Below are positions 49,501 to 55,500 of a stretch of DNA of 64,000 nucleotides, piece by piece. The stretch is from Bicyclus anynana (taxonomy: Eukaryota; Arthropoda; Insecta; Lepidoptera; Nymphalidae): positions 6,438,292-6,502,291 of the forward strand of contig NC_069094.1 of NCBI RefSeq assembly GCF_947172395.1, in the 5' to 3' direction. The number at the start of each line of letters is the position of its first letter. The first letter of the stretch is position 1. Below the pieces are notes generated by a model that worked only from the letters and a program-made list of their open reading frames with translations, was not told the origin of the DNA and did not search any database. A program made the translations under genes and the position numbers.

Positions 49501-52500
49501 GTTAAGAGGCCCTGGGTTAGAGGAAACCTGTATACTGAGAATTTTCTCTGCGTGTGTGAAGTGTGCTAATCCGAATTGAGTCAGCTATGCAGCAGCAGAA
49601 TATGGGTTGTTAATGATGACAATCAATTAAAAATGTAACACTTTATTAGATGGACCACTACGCTTCATACGCGGGCGTGCAGTATTCCCCGCTAGACATG
49701 GCGGAATATGTATTTTGGACCGGAGATGAACGCGGCGTCACTACTGCTATCGAAGATTTCCTCCAAGAAGGGATGGTAATATCATATTATATAACCTTCC
49801 ACTTCCACATTTAGCCTTACACAAGTTCCTAATTTAAGTTAAGTTCACTTTGAGGTCATGTTTGATATAGCACTATTCTGAGGCATTATCTCCTCGGACG
49901 TTAGAACCGCAACCAGTCCGTCCTAAAAGTATCTTCCGATAAGATCATTGGAAAATTATAAGATTATCGCATCACATCAAACGGATACTAAACGTAGTAT
50001 TCTTTGTCATCATCATCATCATCATCTCCTTACCCTTATCCCACTTAAGTGGGGTCGGAAAAATATGTCAATCTTTTCCATTCGTCTCTATTACTCGTCA
50101 ACTCATCATCCACTCTTTTTAAACACCTGTCCTCTTTCACACATTCTAACCATCTCTTCTTTTATGTCCTTCCTCTCCTCTTATGTCCTTCCACTTGCAC
50201 ATTCAACATTTTTCTAGTAATATGACTTTCCTCTCTACGCATTACATGTCCATACCAAGCTAATCCACCACAATAACGTAAAGTCAAAGCGTAGCGTCGC
50301 GGCATTTTTACTCATTATAGTATACTGAACTCTCTTTCTTTATTATTAACGTACCTACACATTTTGTAATAAATGCGCGTCTCCTAGCGAGCGAACAGAC
50401 ACGTGATCTCATGCACTTTACGTTAATAAATCAAGATAGAGTTTAATATACTGTAATGTGTACTTATAATAACCAACAAAAGTCGATACGCTTCGCATCG
50501 ACTGTAATGTAAATGTACGCTTAGAGATATTATATATTTTTTACCGTACCAGAGATAAATATATAGGTATCTGTGCTGATATCAGTTTGATATATCTAAG
50601 TATTTTATATTTTCCTAGATGACTAAAGAAGAGGCCATTGCGTTCCTACAAGAGATCAAATTCAACCTCGAATACCTTCGTGCGCATTATTCACAAAATT
50701 TGAAAGCAGCTGAAGAATACGCGCAGCAGGAAAAGCTGAGGAACTTCGTTTTGGAACAAAATGCCAAGGTAGATTAGTAATAATGATAGATACTTACAAG
50801 CGCATCACAATTTCATCATATGGAAAACAGGCAAAGATGCAAATTCATTTTCAGAAAGTGTGTACCTCGCCCACAGCTCGGGCCAGCAATGTCGCCTCGG
50901 CTTAATTGTTCATTAGTCAGTCTACCAAGAACTGTATGTCTGCGGGAGCTCTATAGTAAAATATAGTTGGCACGCAGCTTAAGTGCTTTATATTCTATGG
51001 TTGGCACGTATGAAAACATTCACCCTTGGCCGATCGGCGACCCGAACCTAATGCGTACATCGTGTGGTGCTCGTTAGTTGACGAGACGTTAATAATGCGT
51101 GTGTTTTCGGCGTATGAAGCCATATCACACGTAGGTAGGTATTTCATTATAACAGAGAATCAACACGTGTCCATATACCTACTCGTTGTTTGTCACGAGG
51201 GGCTAATTGATTTCATAATTCGAAGTGTTAAGTAGACTTCCGAATTTGCTCATTTCATGTGGTACGACGATAATCTGAAAGAGTATCGTTGTAGGTACTA
51301 CATGACTAAATTCCACAGGCCAAGGTCTGATCGCTGTCAAGGGGGTTTTGACAAGTCAAGGGCTTGTCAAAAAATATATAAAATTGATATGTTTACCAAA
51401 TGTCAACTGGGTTGTTCCAGTACATTTGGAGATTAAAATGTGCGCGAGTGATATTATAAGGGTTCCCTTTCTGTACTACGTTTGTTCGGGACCATTTTTT
51501 TTTTTTATTCTTTACAAGTTAGCCTTTGACTACAATCTCACCTGGATGGTAAGTGATGATGCAGTCTAAGATGGAAGCGGGCTAACTTGTTAGGAGGAGG
51601 ATGAAAATCCACACTCCTTTCGGTTTCTTCATGGCATCGTACCGGAACGCTAAATCGCTTGGCGGTACGTCTTTGCCGGTACGGTGGTAACTAGCCACGG
51701 CCGAAGCCTCCCACCAGCCAGACCTGGACAAATTAAGAAAATCTCAATCTGCCTAGCCGTGGATCGTACCCAGGAACTCCGTCTTGTAAATCCACCGCGC
51801 ATACCACTGCGCCACGGAGGCCGTCAAATTAAGTAAATGATAGATTTTATTAAGGTCACTACTGAAGTGAATATAAAATTTTGTTTTTTAGGAATACCAG
51901 TATCGGCCGGTGACCTTACAGTCTTTCCCCTTCGGAGGCAGTCCAGACATCATGCGCTCCATCGCCGGTAAAAACTGGGACATGAACAACAACCTCGCCG
52001 CCTTGCCGCCGATGCCTGTCTCCAGCGAATTCCGACCCGAGCCAGTCAAGCGCTCTTACGACCCTATGCTTCAGACCAATATCATCAGTAAGAATTTTTG
52101 GAGATTTATCATATATAGATAGCCCCGGTATAAAAAAAATATGGGCAGTAAAATTCGATGAACGAATGACAGCGTTATGTTTTTTGTCCGCAACCTATTC
52201 TGCGCATCTTTCACCGTGCGCTGCCGTAGCGGGTGCTCACGTTGGCCTGCTGCTCCTCGGCTGCACACCTTTTACTTTTCAGGCATAGGTACTGAGACGT
52301 ACATAGTGTATGCTGCGGGGCAACATACATCTATTTCTACAGTCGATCTGAAAGAGACTACATTCGTGCGTGGGAGCTGACACACGCTTTTTTTTTAAAG
52401 AATTCAATAAGTAACTTAAGCTAACTTATGCTAATACTTACTAATGATGTCCAGGTGTAATGGTGATAAGAATACTGGCTGCATTTTCGTTGTCCTTTGC

Positions 52501-55500
52501 GCAAAAAATGAGCTAGCCCTTCTGTCATCATATTTATTTAAAGAACATTCATCATATCTTTTAAATGTAACTTTTTATTCCCGTTCTTCTCCAATTAGTT
52601 GGAAACCTGCGTTAGGAATGGGTACGGGCTAAAACAGTGGGTGAAGTTTGAGCCCACGACATCTTAGTAGTGAGTTGGATCCCATCCCTTTAACATTAAG
52701 ATCCAATTGCTCCAAACAGCGTAGCGTAACGTATTATCCTTGCAATGGAGACCTGGTTCAGGCTATTTTGGCTACAGGGTTCTTTTTCCTTCCACGAAAT
52801 TCTCAGAAGCAGTTGAGTTGGACTACGCGCCTCGAAGAGCATGGTAAACGTAGGCGTCCACTTATCCGCATCGAATACTAAAATCCGGATCTGATTTTGC
52901 CTACCGTAAAATTAAAAATCCGTTTGATGCGATGCGTCCGATACGTACGATTCGAATCAGTGGACGGCGGACGCCTACCATAAACCACCGCTTCTAGTCA
53001 TAATACAACACTAGCTGACGCCGCGCGGTTTCACCCGCGTGGTTCCCGTTCCCGTAGGAAAACGGGGATAATATATAGCCTATAGCCTTCCTCGATAAAT
53101 GGAACACTGAAAGAATTTTTGAAATCGGACCAGTAGTTCCTGAGATTAGCGCGTTTAATCAAACAAACAAACAAACAAAGAAACAAACAAACTCTTCAGC
53201 TTTATAATATTAGTATAGATGTGATAGTGATAGGTTACAGAATCAAACACTATCTTTAAGCCCGCATTCGAGCAGCGTTATGGGTCTATTTTCGTGTTCT
53301 AATCCAACCTCTACAAAGAGAGAGAGATTTGGCCCAATGGGTCAAACAGGTTGCTGAGCGCTACTACTGATTTCAAGACTTAGTAGGTACTTTTATCATA
53401 GTTAAGATCGTAGTCGTACCTACCAACATATACGTATAAGGTAGTCGTATTTAACCTTATCAAAAAATCCGCATTCAGCGGCTTAAAGCCCTAGTTTGAA
53501 GGTTAATTCAGAAAATGCTAAGCGGTAGGCACATGTAGGTCAATGTTGAGTGATTTAAGTAACTTTTAACCTTCCCTTGAGTGTAACTTAATGTGAGTTA
53601 TTTGGAACATATTTAGCATAGATAATTAGATAGATACCTACTTATTTACATAATGGTTCACAACCCAAGCACAACCACAAAAGTTGTCTATGAATGTTCA
53701 GTCTTGTATGCCTCGTGTGTGTTTTTTTTGAAATGCTACTATATTTTTAATTAATTACTAAATCTCCTATTTTTAATTTTATTACAGGTACCTCGGACTA
53801 CGACAGGGATGGCCCGATTATTAGCGAAGAAGAATACGAAGAAATGATGGAGAAACTGCGCGCAGCTGACACTCTGTACACCGAGTACACCTTGGAGGAG
53901 ATCATTTATCAGCTAGCCAAGGTAACTTACGCGTACTAGAGTATTGAGTCATAAATTTTCTTTCAGCGCAAAATTACTTTCGTGAACCTTTAACTTAGAT
54001 ATATTTACTGCACCTTCATTAATCTTAGAAGACAGAACAAACAGTCCATTATTTTCGACAGCAAGTACTAAAGAAAACTGTTTTTAAATAAATAAGTAGT
54101 TACCTACTCGTATGTGACATTTTACCTAAATAAAATGGAAATGCATATAAAACCTACCTAACTACCGAACTGCTCCTACTTTACACGATTAGATACCTAG
54201 TCAGCGCCGGCCCGAAATAAATTTTAAAATGGAGCGAGATCCAATTATAGCGCCTCTCCTGTTTGTTCCTAATAATATACCAAATTATGAGTGTAAAGTA
54301 AGAATAGAACACGAAGATCTCGACCATCCTCTGGGGTGACCAATTGAATATCAGGCGCAGTACCGTCTACGGTTGAGAAGGATGATTAAAGATTTTGCGC
54401 CTGGAGCAACTGCTCCGTTCGCCGTATGGGCGACCTGTTCCTATTCATCATCATTATCATTCTACGATGGTTAAGTAGATAACCTACGTGGATTTGAATT
54501 ATGAGATCATGGATACGAGTCCTGGGTCGCACTAACTTACTACGCTTTGCTTTTTTCCATATAATTCAGGGTAATAGTTATCTCGGAGTTAGAAAAATAG
54601 TGGTCTCACTCTGTTCCTTGGAGAGTTAAGCCGTCGTTATTATTAATCTGACTGATCGTTACAGAGACAAACATTATACTAACCCTAAACCCATAAACCG
54701 GCATTAGAGCAGTATGATAGGTCTAAGATCACACACATCCTCTTCTATAAGGAGAGGATACCCTGTACTTAGTACCTAGGCTTTTAAAAAAACGATGATG
54801 ATGATGATTTAACACGAGATGCTTTATGTCTGTCCACTGGCTCTCCGTCTCATTTAGTAACCCATGTCCTGCTCACTGTTGAGCACGAGTTGGAGGTGCC
54901 CTTCTCACAATGAGAAGGGCACCTTCAACTTTTCAGTTCTTCTTATACGCACTGCAAAGATGTGGAATGCTGTTCCAGATTCCGTTTTCCCCACCACCTA
55001 CAATTTGCAATATGGGCATATTCAAGTCAAGAGTGAATAGGCAAGCGCGTTCCACCATAGGCTGGATCATCGCTTAAAATCAGGCGTGATTGCAACTAAG
55101 CTCTTTATCCAAAGATTATTATTTATTCTTTTTCCTTTATCCAAAGGTTGTCTGGTAGATATTGCTATAAGCAATAAGACCGCCTTTGCACATACTTGTT
55201 TTCTATGTTTTCCTTTGTTATTGTTTTTGTTTTATTTTGTGCAATAAAGTATAAATAAAATAAAATAAATAAAAATAAGCTCTTGCTTAGGTATACACAA
55301 AAAAAAAAACGGATTCGAACCTACACCCTTCCACTGGAAGGTAGAGGTCATATCCACTAGGCTATCTCGGCTCATTTCATTTATTTAGTATTCAGTAATT
55401 ATTCTGTGGTTTCAGATGATGTTTTCCCAGTCTCTGGCCCGCGAGCCGACGTCAGCGCGCGCCGCCACGCAGCGGTTCATGTCGTTCCTCGAGCTCGAAG